The notes: generated by a model from the sequence alone, not told the origin. A stretch of DNA of 64,000 bases from Thalassococcus sp. S3 (GCF_004216475.1 NZ_CP022303.1:3100001-3164000), one strand, 5' to 3'. Positions 7,792-17,021 are shown, numbered from the stretch's first letter. Made by a program: numbers and translations.

Positions 7792-8850
7792 ATGCTGACC
7801 TGGATCGAAGACAGCCATTTGGTGGCCCTCGTCGGGCTGTTCGGAGGTGTGCTTCTGGGCCTTGCCGCCCGGCTGGGACGCTTCTGCACGCTCGGCGCGA
7901 TCGAGGATTTTCTCTATGGCGGCAGCGACACGCGCCTGCGCATGTGGGCCTTGGCCATCGGTGTCGCAGTGATGGGCAGCTTCGGCCTGATCGGCGCGGG
8001 CCTTTTGACGGACAGCGAAACCTATTATTTGTCAATACGTTGGATGCCGCTCGCCTCCATCGTCGGCGGATTGATGTTCGGCTATGGCATGGCTATGGCC
8101 GGCAATTGCGGCTATGGCGCCATCGCCCGGCTGGGTGGCGGCGACCTGCGCGCCTTCGTCATCGTGCTGGTCATGGGTGTCTCCACCTACGTCGTGCTCG
8201 CCGGTCCTCTGGCCCCGCTCCGCGACCTCCTCTTTCATCAGGAAGCCGTGACCACCGACACACCTCCCGGCCTCGCCCACCACGCCGCCGCCCTCACCGG
8301 ATTACCCCTCCACTGGATCGGCCTCGCCACAGGCACCCTCATCTGCCTCTTTGCTCTCTCCAGCAGCGCCCTGCGCGAAGACCGCTCGGCCATGTTCTGG
8401 TCGGTGATCGTGGGCCTTGCCATCGTCTCAGGCTGGGCCGGAACCAACTGGGTTTTTGACAATGGTTTCGAAGCCTTACCGGTCGTTTCTCACAGCTTCT
8501 CCGCCCCCGTGGGCGAGACCATCCTCTTCGCCATGACCGGCTCCGCCCGTGCCGTGTCCTTCGCCGTCGGCTCCATCGCCGGCGTCTGGCTCGGCGCCTT
8601 CGTCGGCTCGCTCCTCAAGGGTCATTTCCGCTGGGAAGCCTGCGAAGACCCCCGCGAACTCCGCCGCCAGATCATCGGCGCCGGCATCATGGGTGCGGGT
8701 GCGGTCATCGCCATCGGCTGCACCGTGGGACAGGGCCTCTCGGCTTTCAGCCTTCTTGCCTTCAGCGCGCCGGTCACCTTCCTGGCCGTGTTCGCAGGCG
8801 CCGCCCTGGGCCTGCGCCAGCTCATCGAAGGGTTCAGCCCTGCGGAGTGA
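7792..8850 (+). CDS. YeeE/YedE-family sulfur-compound transporter (SoxT-like)
   Basis: This 352-aa integral membrane protein belongs to the YeeE/YedE family, which includes the thiosulfate importer TsuA. Conserved cysteines thought to pass the sulfur ion through the channel are visible in LGRFCTLGA (C32), MAGNCGYGA (C106) and AIGCTVGQGLS near residue 305, each followed by the family glycine pattern. GGGAGGAG precedes the ATG. Its location beside soxR matches the soxT genes of other sox clusters, so it probably imports thiosulfate or a sulfane species. The direction and the substrate are inferred. Confidence 0.85.
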   Translation: MLTWIEDSHLVALVGLFGGVLLGLAARLGRFCTLGAIEDFLYGGSDTRLRMWALAIGVAVMGSFGLIGAGLLTDSETYYLSIRWMPLASIVGGLMFGYGMAMAGNCGYGAIARLGGGDLRAFVIVLVMGVSTYVVLAGPLAPLRDLLFHQEAVTTDTPPGLAHHAAALTGLPLHWIGLATGTLICLFALSSSALREDRSAMFWSVIVGLAIVSGWAGTNWVFDNGFEALPVVSHSFSAPVGETILFAMTGSARAVSFAVGSIAGVWLGAFVGSLLKGHFRWEACEDPRELRRQIIGAGIMGAGAVIAIGCTVGQGLSAFSLLAFSAPVTFLAVFAGAALGLRQLIEGFSPAE

Positions 8851-8883
8851 AAAGTGGCGGAAATCCGCTGAAAACAGGGGCGT

Positions 8884-8901
8884 CTGTCACCGCACTGTTA
8901 C
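8884..8901 (+). promoter_or_regulatory. Pho box upstream of phoX
   Basis: Two 7-bp direct repeats, CTGTCAC and CTGTTAC, are separated by four bases (11-bp period). This matches the PhoB operator consensus of CTGTCAT half sites. It lies about 80 bp upstream of the phoX ATG, a normal distance for a PhoB-activated promoter. Confidence 0.75.
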
Positions 8902-8982
8902 AGCCGATTGCCAGAACGCGCCCAATAACAAATCCTTCTGATTTGTTAACGAGCCACCTTTTCCAACGGGAGCTACCCTGAA

Positions 8983-11010
8983 ATGGATCGCAAAACGATC
9001 ATCAACGACCCCGATTACGGCAACAAGGCCGAAGCATTCGAAGCCTTTGACGACATCCCGACAAACCCGAATTTGAGCAAGACCATCGGCGACGTGATCA
9101 ACGCCCGCTATGGCCGCCGCGACATTCTGCGCGGCGCGCTTGCCGTGTCTGCCACCACCGCCCTTTTCGGCACCTCCGCGATGGTCGCGCCCAAGGCGGC
9201 CTCCGCCGCCTCCGCCAGCCGCTACATGTTCGACGAACTGCCCTGGGGCAACGATGAAAAGCACCATATTGCAGAGGGTTACAACGCAGATGTGCTCCTG
9301 CGCTGGGGCGATCCGATCACTGCCGACGCGCCTGATTTCGACGTGATGAACCAAACCGCCGGCGCGCAGCTCAAGCAGTTCGGCTATAACAACGACTATG
9401 TCGGCTTCACCGCGCTCAACGAAGACGGCACCCGTGGCCTGCTCTGCGTGAACCATGAATACACCAACGAAGAGGTGATGTTCCCCGGCCTCGGCCGGCA
9501 GGACCGCGACGGCTTCCAGGGTATGACCAAGGCGTTGGTGGATATCGAAATGGCGGCCCATGGCGGCACCGTGGTCGAGATCGCCCAAGGCGAGGACGGC
9601 AAGTGGGCGCTGGTCAAGGACAGCGCCTATAACCGCCGCATCAGCCCGCTTGAGACGGCGATGACCTTCTCCGGCCCTGCCGCAGGGCACGACCGGATGA
9701 AAACCAACGCCGACGCGGACGGCATGACGGTGATCGGCACGATCAACAATTGCGCCGGCGGCATGACGCCCTGGGGCACCTATCTGATGGCCGAAGAGAA
9801 CTTCCACGGCTATTTCTGGACCGACAAGCTGGACGCAGACGGCAAGCCCGACGTGTCCGAACAGGCCGAGGCCACCCAGATGGAACGCTACGGCGTGCCG
9901 GGCATGTGGTATGCCTGGGGCCAATATCACGATCGCTTCAATATCGACAAAGAACCCAATGAACCCAACCGCTTCGGCTGGATTGTTGAAGTTGATCCGC
10001 GCAACCCGGACGCCACTCCGATCAAGCACACCGCCCTGGGCCGCTTCCGCCATGAAGGTGCGGAGACAACAGTCTCCAGCGATGGCCGTCTGGTGATTTA
10101 TTCAGGCGACGACAACCGCTTTGACTATCAGTACAAGTGGGTGTCGGCGGATGCCGTGACGGACGAGAATTCTGTCTTCGGCTCCTCGCTCCTCTCCGAA
10201 GGTACGCTCTATGTCGCGCGCTTCAACGAGGATGGCACCATCGACTGGCTGGCCCTGACCCACGGCGAAGGCCCGCTGACGGCCGAGAACGGCTTCAACG
10301 ATCAGGGCGACGTGATGATCGACACGCGTCTGGCCGCCGACCTTCTGGGCGCCACCCCCATGGACCGCCCCGAAGACGCAGAGCCGCGCGGCGATGGCAC
10401 GGCCTATATCATGCTGACCAACAACACCCGTCGGACACCCGATCAGGTGGACGCGGCCAACCCGCGCCCGGAAAGCAGCTTTGGCCATATCATTGAAATC
10501 AAAGAGGAAGGTGGCAACCACGCTGCCACGACCGGCACCTGGTCGATCCTAGTGAAATGCGGCGATCCGACCATCACCGAAGTGGGCGCAGAGTGGCATC
10601 CCGAGACCTCGGAAAGCGGCTGGTTCGGCTCGCCTGACAACTGCGCCATCGACGCCGATGGCCGCCTCTGGATCTCCACCGACCAGGGCACCGGCTGGGG
10701 CAAGACCGGCAAATCCGATGGCCTATATGCGCTGGAAACCGAAGGCGACCTGCGCGGCCATTCCAAGCTCTTCTTCCGCTGCCCCGTCGGCGGAGAGCTT
10801 TGCGGCCCCTACTTCACCGAAGACAGCGAGACGCTCTTCCTCGCCGTCCAGCATCCCGGCACCGACGGCACCAAGGACTTCGCAGGGTTCGAGCGCGATT
10901 CGACCTTCGAAGACCCGGCCACCCGCTGGCCCGACTTCGACCCCAACATGCCACCGCGTCCATCGGTGGTGGTGGTCACCAAAGAAGGCGGCGGCAAGAT
11001 CGCGGTCTGA
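8983..11010 (+). CDS. phoX: PhoX-type alkaline phosphatase (DUF839)
   Basis: PhoX is a secreted calcium/iron phosphomonoesterase that releases phosphate from organic esters. The 675-aa protein has an extended N-terminus before the twin-arginine motif YGRRDILRGALA (R45, R46), as is common in PhoX. Motifs of the beta-propeller core include LLCVNHEYTNEE, NNCAGGMTPWGTYLMAEEN (with the cysteine that contacts the iron pair) and GSPDNCAIDADGRLW. A Pho box lies upstream and a strong terminator downstream, so it is probably a single-gene transcript induced by phosphate starvation. Confidence 0.9.
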   Translation: MDRKTIINDPDYGNKAEAFEAFDDIPTNPNLSKTIGDVINARYGRRDILRGALAVSATTALFGTSAMVAPKAASAASASRYMFDELPWGNDEKHHIAEGYNADVLLRWGDPITADAPDFDVMNQTAGAQLKQFGYNNDYVGFTALNEDGTRGLLCVNHEYTNEEVMFPGLGRQDRDGFQGMTKALVDIEMAAHGGTVVEIAQGEDGKWALVKDSAYNRRISPLETAMTFSGPAAGHDRMKTNADADGMTVIGTINNCAGGMTPWGTYLMAEENFHGYFWTDKLDADGKPDVSEQAEATQMERYGVPGMWYAWGQYHDRFNIDKEPNEPNRFGWIVEVDPRNPDATPIKHTALGRFRHEGAETTVSSDGRLVIYSGDDNRFDYQYKWVSADAVTDENSVFGSSLLSEGTLYVARFNEDGTIDWLALTHGEGPLTAENGFNDQGDVMIDTRLAADLLGATPMDRPEDAEPRGDGTAYIMLTNNTRRTPDQVDAANPRPESSFGHIIEIKEEGGNHAATTGTWSILVKCGDPTITEVGAEWHPETSESGWFGSPDNCAIDADGRLWISTDQGTGWGKTGKSDGLYALETEGDLRGHSKLFFRCPVGGELCGPYFTEDSETLFLAVQHPGTDGTKDFAGFERDSTFEDPATRWPDFDPNMPPRPSVVVVTKEGGGKIAV

Positions 11011-11030
11011 GCACCCGAGACAGAAAATTG

Positions 11031-11060
11031 AAAAAGCGGGCCCCAGCGCCCGCTTTTTTG
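11031..11060 (+). terminator. Rho-independent terminator after phoX
   Basis: GCGGGC (11036-11041) pairs with GCCCGC (11048-11053) and is followed by TTTTTT; a run of A on the left extends the stem. It lies 20 bp after the phoX stop. Confidence 0.9.
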
Positions 11061-11276
11061 TCCCAAAAGCCAGCACCGCGCCACGCGCAAGAAACTGAGA
11101 CCACCCCTAACGATCCCAATGCGACAGGCCTCACCCTCCCCCGTTAACCCTAACACGCATTAAGGTTAACGCCTCCTTTCGACGATATCCCGGCCCAACA
11201 TGATGACGCGCGGTCCTGTCTTCTTCTCGATAAAAATACGGAAAATCCGACAGATGAGATCAGGCGGAGAGGCCCG

Positions 11277-12476
11277 CTATTTCTCGCCTCGCTCCGGCTC
11301 CAGCCCGTATCGCTCCGCCAGTGTCCAGACATGGTTCGGGATCATCGACTTCATGCGTGCCTGCTTGTGCCGCCGCAGATGCAGGATCGTCTCGGCAGCC
11401 TTCATCTCGACCCGTGCGCGCGCGAATTCCAGCCCCTTGGGGCCGACCTTGGGCATCAGCCACCCCACGATGGGCCGCAGCCAGCCCGGCATCCGGCGCA
11501 GCGGTAAGCCGCCTGCCGCGCGCTCGGTATTGGCAATGAAGCCCTTCACCGCATTTGCCCGATTGCCCCGGCTGCCCGGCGGGTCGAGCACCAGTTCATC
11601 ACCCAATGCATCCACCAGCGCCTGACCTCTGGCATTGCGGATCAAAAGCCATTGATCCCCCTCGCCGCCCATATAGCCGACGGTGATGTCGGCAAGCACG
11701 TTGGTATAGTCCACGCAGGTGCGACAGGTCAGCGGAAAGAAATCGTCAGGCAGGTCCGAGATGGGCAATTGAAGAAACGGGATTTCCCTGCGCCGCCCGT
11801 CATCAAAGCGAAGCTCGACATGATAATCGGCGCGGAATTCCAGATAGCAAATCTCGTCAGGCCGGTCCGACAAACGCGCGAGAAAGTCGTGAAACCGCGC
11901 CGTCCCGGTATTGTCTGAACACGGCGTGCCGATCACCGTGATGTGCTCAAAGCCCAATTCGGCCTCAAGCGCGCGCAAGGCATAGACCTGGCACGGAATG
12001 CCGATCACCGCCAATCGCGTGATCCCCTGCCGACGCGCAGGTTCAAGCAAGGCCAGCAGCGGCGCATATCCCATGCGCATACCACGCACCTGCGCCATAT
12101 CCGCGGGATCGCGCACCAGCACCGGAACCGGCTTCCATCGATCCTCGGGGTCCGGAGCCACGGTGAGAACCGCCTCGACGGCCCCCGTTTCCAGCATCCG
12201 CTGCGCAAGTCGGGTCGTAATCCCCGTCCATTGCGCGCCCGGTAGAGGCGCGCGCAGGCGAGCACGGTACATGGCCTGCATCGGACCGAAGAAGAGCTCG
12301 TCCCCGTCCCCATCGCGCACCCGGCCATGCACCTGCTTTTCCAGTTGCGGATAGTCGGGACGGATGAACTGACAGGCGCGCCCACACGCCTTGGGGTCTT
12401 CCATCCGGGACACACCGCAATCGGTGCAAAGGGTCCGGGGTTCAGCCGGAGACAGGTCCGGGGTCAGATCCAGCAT
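11277..12476 (-). CDS. BciB-like Fe-S/flavin reductase (F420 hydrogenase beta-subunit family)
   Basis: The 399-aa protein starts at 12476, where GGGAGG lies eight bases upstream. An N-terminal iron-sulfur motif CTDC (C17, C20) and KACGRAC (C31, C35) is followed by the FrhB/FdhB N and C domains, with further cysteines in GIPCQVYAL, GTPCSDNTG and LTCRTCVDYTN. This is the layout of BciB, the divinyl chlorophyllide 8-vinyl reductase, and of 7-hydroxymethyl chlorophyll reductase. Its neighbour is a B12-binding AerR/PpaA-like protein, which favours a role in bacteriochlorophyll formation. The family also has members outside photosynthesis, so the substrate is not certain. It follows the B12 gene by 11 bp. 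Confidence 0.75.
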   Translation of the reverse strand: MLDLTPDLSPAEPRTLCTDCGVSRMEDPKACGRACQFIRPDYPQLEKQVHGRVRDGDGDELFFGPMQAMYRARLRAPLPGAQWTGITTRLAQRMLETGAVEAVLTVAPDPEDRWKPVPVLVRDPADMAQVRGMRMGYAPLLALLEPARRQGITRLAVIGIPCQVYALRALEAELGFEHITVIGTPCSDNTGTARFHDFLARLSDRPDEICYLEFRADYHVELRFDDGRRREIPFLQLPISDLPDDFFPLTCRTCVDYTNVLADITVGYMGGEGDQWLLIRNARGQALVDALGDELVLDPPGSRGNRANAVKGFIANTERAAGGLPLRRMPGWLRPIVGWLMPKVGPKGLEFARARVEMKAAETILHLRRHKQARMKSMIPNHVWTLAERYGLEPERGEK

Positions 12477-12487
12477 CACGCGCCTCC

Positions 12488-13342
12488 CTATTGCAAGATC
12501 CGCCGGGTCGGTCCGCCCAAAGCATCCCACATGTCCTGCAACGCAGTGCGCGCGGTTTCAAAATCGCTTGCCACCGCGTCGGCATCACAGATCCTCTTAA
12601 GATCCGGTTCTTGCGACACGATGCTGCCCGAAACAAGTATCCGTATATGTGGCAAGCTCATCCGCACCGAAGCGATCAGCCTGATCAGTTCTGGCAAAAC
12701 CGTTTTGCTGGACGCCGAAAGACCCATCAACGAGGCTTCGGTTCGCAGAACCTCCTCTATCAATTCGTCATGCGACATCCCGATCTTGAGATCGATCAGC
12801 CAGCCTTCCTTGCGAAAAAGGTCCGCAGCCATCGAGATCCCGAGCGTATGTTTTTCTCCCGGAACGGCGGCAAATATGGCGTGACGACCCCGCGGCAGTT
12901 CCACAGGCGCGAGATGGGCGCCAAGGCCCCGCATGATCATATAGATGCGCCCAGCCGCGATGGTCACCTGTGCCGAGGGCACCAGATCCTGTTCCCATAG
13001 ATGGCCAAGCTCGCGGGCCGCGCCGGCCAGATGGGTCAGATAGACGGTCTCGACCGCGACGCCTCCGGCCAGCAGGCGCATCACCAGTCGCAGGGGTGCC
13101 CCATCATCCGCGCCGATCAGAGACGCTGCCAAGGGCGTCATTTCGTTGCTCATCTGTGCAGCGACCGGTCGTTCGGCCAAACGCGCGATCACCTCCCGCG
13201 CCAAAAGCGCCACGGATCCCGTCGGCAGGACAGAAGGCATCCGGTCTAGAACGGTTTCGGCCTGCTCCATGGCGTCCCAATCCATGTCGCGTGGGGCGAT
13301 CCTTTCCTCGCGATGGTCTGACGACGTGCCACGTTTGGGCAT
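12488..13342 (-). CDS. Cobalamin-binding regulator, AerR/PpaA-like
   Basis: The 284-aa protein (ATG at 13342; longer in-frame starts read into non-coding-looking sequence) has a helical cap domain with ELGHLWEQDLVPSAQVT (W116, E117) and a B12-binding Rossmann domain whose ligand motif is GEKHTLG (H165). A C-terminal segment LVSGSIVSQEPDLKRI fits the rest of that fold. This arrangement is that of light-sensing cobalamin proteins (AerR, PpaA, CarH), but no DNA-binding domain is visible, so it may act through another regulator, as AerR does on CrtJ/PpsR. It is upstream of, and co-oriented with, the BciB-like gene. Confidence 0.75.
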   Translation of the reverse strand: MPKRGTSSDHREERIAPRDMDWDAMEQAETVLDRMPSVLPTGSVALLAREVIARLAERPVAAQMSNEMTPLAASLIGADDGAPLRLVMRLLAGGVAVETVYLTHLAGAARELGHLWEQDLVPSAQVTIAAGRIYMIMRGLGAHLAPVELPRGRHAIFAAVPGEKHTLGISMAADLFRKEGWLIDLKIGMSHDELIEEVLRTEASLMGLSASSKTVLPELIRLIASVRMSLPHIRILVSGSIVSQEPDLKRICDADAVASDFETARTALQDMWDALGGPTRRILQ

Positions 13343-13472
13343 CTGAGAACCTTTCCGGGGAAAAATGGGCCGACGCGGAAAAGTCAAACGCGTCTGGTAC
13401 GCCGTAGCATACCGGCTCGCGTAGAGTTGTCCAAACAAAACCGTTATCTGAAAGTTACTTTTAAACAAACCT

Positions 13473-13958
13473 TCACATGCGGGGACGCGGACCATAGGCA
13501 TTGTCCCGCATTTCAGTGGGCCGGGCGAGCCACCAAAGCACCAAAAGCGGGGAGATCAAGAAGACCAGCATCGAGAACAGAGCGATGACCGCCCCAACCC
13601 CGGCGATCAGCTCGCCGATGTCGCCAAGCATCATGGGCTCGAAGCCGGTGAGCAGCCCCAGGAACGTGGTCAGGCCGATCATCACGATCAGCGGATAAAG
13701 AAGATGAAGACCGCTGCGCCCGCTGTCATGCATCCGGCGCCACCCGGCCGACAGAAGGGGCAGAAGGGTGAGCAGGGAAAAGATCTGGCTCAGATATCCC
13801 GACCCGCTGGCTGCGCCAAAGGTGACGTCAATCTGATCGGTGATGACGTTGCCCAGGATGACGAAGAGAAGGAAATACCAGTATTCCGGTCGCGTCGCGC
13901 GGCCCGAAAAGACGACGTATTTACGCAAGCAGGTCGCGACAGCCTCGAAAAATCCCAC
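13473..13958 (-). CDS. DUF805 membrane protein
   Basis: The 161-aa protein has the DUF805 pattern: an N-terminal FSGRATRPEYWYFLLF, four hydrophobic segments, the GWRRMHDSGRSG loop and a C-terminal LLVLWWLARPTEMRDNAYGP. The function is unknown. It starts three bases after the stop of the DUF849 gene on the same strand and so is probably co-transcribed with it. Confidence 0.85.
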   Translation of the reverse strand: MGFFEAVATCLRKYVVFSGRATRPEYWYFLLFVILGNVITDQIDVTFGAASGSGYLSQIFSLLTLLPLLSAGWRRMHDSGRSGLHLLYPLIVMIGLTTFLGLLTGFEPMMLGDIGELIAGVGAVIALFSMLVFLISPLLVLWWLARPTEMRDNAYGPRPRM

Positions 13959-13961
13959 GGG

Positions 13962-14798
13962 TCAGGCCACGGCCGCACGCAGCCCGAGGATCGCACGCGC
14001 CTCGTGCGGCTGTGCAACGGGTCGATCATACGTCGCGCAGATCTCGACGGTCCGCCGGACAAGCGCGGCATTCGACGGTGCAAGGGTCGCCTTGTCCAGA
14101 CGGACATTGTCTTCAAGCCCCGTTCTCGCATGCCCGCCCGCCGCGATGGCCCATTCGTTGAGGGGGATCTGGTTTGCCCCTATGCCCGCCGCACACCACG
14201 GCGCGCCGGGAAAGAGCCGCTGCACCGTCGCCACGTAGAAATCGAAAACCTGCTTGTCCGCCGGCATGGCGTTTTTGACACCCATCACGAATTGGACGTA
14301 AGGCACCTCCTTTATCCGGCCTGCCGAAAACATCTGTGACGCACGAAAAATATGACTAAGATCAAACGCTTCGATCTCGGGCTTGATGTCATAGGTCAGC
14401 ATCTCACCCGCCAGCCAATCAACAAGATCCGGGGGGTTCTCATAGACACGCGTGGGAAAGTTGTTCGATCCCACCGACAGGCTTGCCATATCGGGGCAAA
14501 GCGGAAGCATCCCGCCACGCGCCCTGCCGGCACCGGACCGACCGCCTGTTGAAAACTGGATAATCATGCCCGGGCAGTGCCGCTCCACCCCCTCTTTCAG
14601 GGCGGCGAACTTTTCCGGGTCGGAACTGGGTGTTTCATCGTCGTTGCGCACATGCGCATGACAGATCGACGCGCCGGCCTCGAATGCTTCATGCGTGCTT
14701 TCGATCTGCTCGGAGACGGAGATCGGCACAGCCGGATTGTCTGACTTTGTGGGAACCGAGCCTGTGATGGCAACGCAGATGATACAAGGGGTCGTCAT
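13962..14798 (-). CDS. DUF849 beta-keto acid cleavage enzyme family protein
   Basis: The 278-aa protein belongs to the DUF849/BKACE family, zinc enzymes that cleave beta-keto acids with acetyl-CoA (3-keto-5-aminohexanoate cleavage enzyme is the prototype). Visible family motifs are ICVAITGSVPTK, the zinc-binding CHAHVRN, GGRSGAG and GVKNAMPAD, with TGLEDNVRLDK near the end. The substrate cannot be told from sequence. It is divergent from the SDR gene across about 164 bp. Confidence 0.88.
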   Translation of the reverse strand: MTTPCIICVAITGSVPTKSDNPAVPISVSEQIESTHEAFEAGASICHAHVRNDDETPSSDPEKFAALKEGVERHCPGMIIQFSTGGRSGAGRARGGMLPLCPDMASLSVGSNNFPTRVYENPPDLVDWLAGEMLTYDIKPEIEAFDLSHIFRASQMFSAGRIKEVPYVQFVMGVKNAMPADKQVFDFYVATVQRLFPGAPWCAAGIGANQIPLNEWAIAAGGHARTGLEDNVRLDKATLAPSNAALVRRTVEICATYDRPVAQPHEARAILGLRAAVA

Positions 14799-14962
14799 GG
14801 CCGGACCGTTCCAGAGTTTTCCGCATCAGACGGCAAGTTGTGCAAAGGATCAAGCATTCGATGCGGCTGTCGTGCCCCTTGGCTGCTTGCGCATGAAACG
14901 GATCGCCCAAGGGTGCGTCGGGTCTTTATCGCTCGCTCCTGCAACAACGCTGGGAGAGCGAT

Positions 14963-15715
14963 ATGCAATTGGACGGCAAAACCATCATCGTGACGGGCGC
15001 AAGCAGCGGCATCGGCGCAGCGGCGGCACGGATTTTCGCGGGCGAAGGTGCTCAGGTCATCCTCGGCGCACGCCGGGAGGATCGGTTGAAAGACATCACA
15101 GAAAAGATCCGCAAGCGCGGCGGCAAGGCGGTTTTCCTCGCCGGTGATGTCGCGGACGGCGCATATGCCGCCGACCTGGTCGCACTGGCCCAGAGCGCTT
15201 TCGGCGGTCTGGATGGTGCCTTTAACAACGCAGGCACAACCGGCGTCCAAGGCGCGATCTCGCAGATGACCGAAAAGAATTGGACCAATGTCATCAACGT
15301 CAATCTGACCAGCGGATTTCACGCCGCGAAACATCAGATCCCGGCCCTGCAAAAGCGCGGCGGCGGCGCAATCGTTTTCACATCGTCTTTCGTTGGACAC
15401 ACGATCGGACTGCCGGGCATGGCCGCCTATGCGGCAGCAAAAGCGGGCCTGATTGGCATGACGCAAGTCCTCGCGGCAGAGCACGGTCCGGACAATATTC
15501 GCGTCAACGCACTTCTTCCCGGCGGGACGAAAACCGCGATGGCCGGGGACGATCCCGAATTTCACACCTTCGTCGAACGCCTTCACGCGCTGAAACGTAT
15601 GGCGACGGCGGACGAGATTGCGAACGCCGCGATGTTCCTGCTGTCGGACCAGTCCTCCTTTGTCACCGGCAGCGCGCTGATCGCGGATGGCGGAAACTCC
15701 ATCAGCAAGCTTTAG
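14963..15715 (+). CDS. SDR-family oxidoreductase
   Basis: The 250-aa classical short-chain dehydrogenase has the NAD(P)-binding TGASSGIG (about 11-18), FNNAGTTG, a catalytic serine in TSSFVG, YAAAKAG (Tyr and Lys of the active site) and a C-terminal VTGSALIADGG. An arginine after the second strand (GARRE) suggests NADP preference. GGGAG precedes the ATG. It is divergent from the DUF849 gene; a shared catabolic pathway is possible but not shown. Confidence 0.9.
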   Translation: MQLDGKTIIVTGASSGIGAAAARIFAGEGAQVILGARREDRLKDITEKIRKRGGKAVFLAGDVADGAYAADLVALAQSAFGGLDGAFNNAGTTGVQGAISQMTEKNWTNVINVNLTSGFHAAKHQIPALQKRGGGAIVFTSSFVGHTIGLPGMAAYAAAKAGLIGMTQVLAAEHGPDNIRVNALLPGGTKTAMAGDDPEFHTFVERLHALKRMATADEIANAAMFLLSDQSSFVTGSALIADGGNSISKL

Positions 15716-15742
15716 CAGCCGGACAGACGCTATCCGTCTTCC

Positions 15743-15991
15743 TTATCGACCACTGGAGAGCCGAGAACTGAGCGGCCCGTCTGCACAAGCGATGACATTG
15801 ATAACCCAAGCACGCGACAGCTTGCTGAATGGCGGTGAACGCCATCGCTTTTCGCTATCGGTCAGAGGTCGCCGCCGCCGCTTTTGCTTTTCACGGACCT
15901 GAAACGCGACCCTTTCACCCAAGACTTCGGCAGACAAGGCACCACGCTCTTCCTGTTTGACCTTTCCGCCTTGGCGTTCGACGGCCTTAAA
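15743..15991 (-). pseudogene. C-terminal remnant of an HTH gene cut off by IS1595 insertion
   Basis: When the IS and one copy of the duplicated target are removed, a reading frame runs from the upstream HTH gene across the junction into this segment (KAVERQGGKVKQEERGAL, then GERVAFQVREKQKRRRRPL). The frame differs by one base from the reading frame of the upstream part, so a frameshift accompanies the insertion. Residues past EKRW are less convincing and the original end is uncertain. Confidence 0.5.
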
Positions 15992-16016
15992 GGAGTTTAT
16001 CCCCTTGACATACGGT
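15984..16016 (+). repeat. Left target duplication (8 bp) and left terminal inverted repeat of IS1595 element
   Basis: GCCTTAAA at 15984-15991 is the target duplication. The 25-bp inverted repeat at 15992-16016 starts GGAGTTTATCCCCT and ends CATACGGT, matching the right end at 19 of 25 positions. Confidence 0.92.
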
Positions 16017-16039
16017 AAAGGAAACCCCACATATACTGT

Positions 16040-16918
16040 ATGAAACAGACCAACGTCCGCCAGTTCTTCAAGCAATTCCCCACCGACGAGGCTTGCCTTG
16101 AGCATTTGTTCAACGTCCGCTTCGGTCAAGGCCATGTCTGCCCCAAGTGTGAGCGTGAGGCGAAGTGGTATCGCCTGACCAATGAACAGGCTTTCTCCTG
16201 CCAGTGGTGCGGCCACCACATTCACCCGATGGTGGGCAGCATCTTCGAAAAGAGCCGGACGCCCTTGCAGCTTTGGTTCTACGCGGTATTCCTGTTCACC
16301 ACGTCCAAGCATGGCGTGAGCGGCAAGGAATTGCAGCGTCAGCTTGGTGTCACTTACAAGACCGCATGGCGCATGGCGAAGCTGATCCGCGAACAAATGG
16401 CGGCGGTGGACGGCGAAGAACCTATTGGCGGCGAAGGCATCGTGGTTGAAGTCGATGAGACCTTTGTGGGCGGCAAGACCAAGGGCATGGACTGGCGCAA
16501 GCGCAAGAGCGTTGTAATGGCGATGCTGGAACGTGACGGCACCGCGATTGCCAAAGTGGTCCCAGACCAGACACGCGGCTCTTTGAAGCCGGAAATACTT
16601 GAGAATGTTAGGCAGGGTTCAGAACTGCATACGGACGAGCTGCGGGCTTACCAAAAGACGTTCCACCCTGCGGAGTACACCCACAAGACAGTGAACCACG
16701 GTCAGGGCGAATGCGTGGCAGAGGGCGGCACGACGACTAACCAGGTCGAGAACTTTTTCCGCCACCTGAAAAACGCAATCTCAGGCACACATATCAGCGT
16801 ATCGCCCAAGTATCTTGAGACCTACGTCAAAGAGTTTGGGTACCGCTTCAATCGTCGGATGCGTCCTCAGACGATGCTGGACGAGTTGCTTTCCCGTTTC
16901 CCTGAACTGGACGCTTGA
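16040..16918 (+). CDS. IS1595-family (ISXO2-like) transposase
   Basis: The 292-aa transposase begins 24 bp inside the left inverted repeat. An N-terminal zinc ribbon (CPKCEREAKWYRL then FSCQWCGHH) is followed by a helical DNA-binding region (GVSGKELQRQLGVTYKTAWRMA) and the DDE-type core: VEVDETFVGG, LHTDELRAYQ and NQVENFFRHLK, where Asn-x-Glu replaces the usual third acidic position, as in IS1595. It is full length with no stop or shift. Confidence 0.95.
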   Translation: MKQTNVRQFFKQFPTDEACLEHLFNVRFGQGHVCPKCEREAKWYRLTNEQAFSCQWCGHHIHPMVGSIFEKSRTPLQLWFYAVFLFTTSKHGVSGKELQRQLGVTYKTAWRMAKLIREQMAAVDGEEPIGGEGIVVEVDETFVGGKTKGMDWRKRKSVVMAMLERDGTAIAKVVPDQTRGSLKPEILENVRQGSELHTDELRAYQKTFHPAEYTHKTVNHGQGECVAEGGTTTNQVENFFRHLKNAISGTHISVSPKYLETYVKEFGYRFNRRMRPQTMLDELLSRFPELDA

Positions 16919-17021
16919 TCACGGCGTCCAACTTGTCGAGGTCGCCATCTGGGTCGGCTTCGTGTTCTTTGATAAACTCTTCAATCTTACCCTTCTGGCG
17001 TGCTGACTTGAGACTCGTCAT
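16848..17021 (-). CDS. Small acidic passenger protein of the IS1595 element
   Basis: A 57-aa product starts at 17021 (MTSLKSARQKGKIEEFI); an in-frame ATG at 17048 gives 66 aa. The highly charged sequence (EEFIKEHEADPDGDLDKLDAVI) is like the small proteins I recall beside IS1595 transposases. Its 3' end overlaps the transposase 3' end antisense by about 70 bp, and its start overlaps the end of the 241-aa gene. The function is unknown; a regulatory role in transposition is speculation. Confidence 0.55.
   Translation of the reverse strand: MTSLKSARQKGKIEEFIKEHEADPDGDLDKLDAVIKRPVQGNGKATRPASSEDASDD

Noticed and set aside
7604..7798. 64-codon frame across the palindrome array
   Set aside because: It is made of the repeated operator sequence and has no ribosome site.
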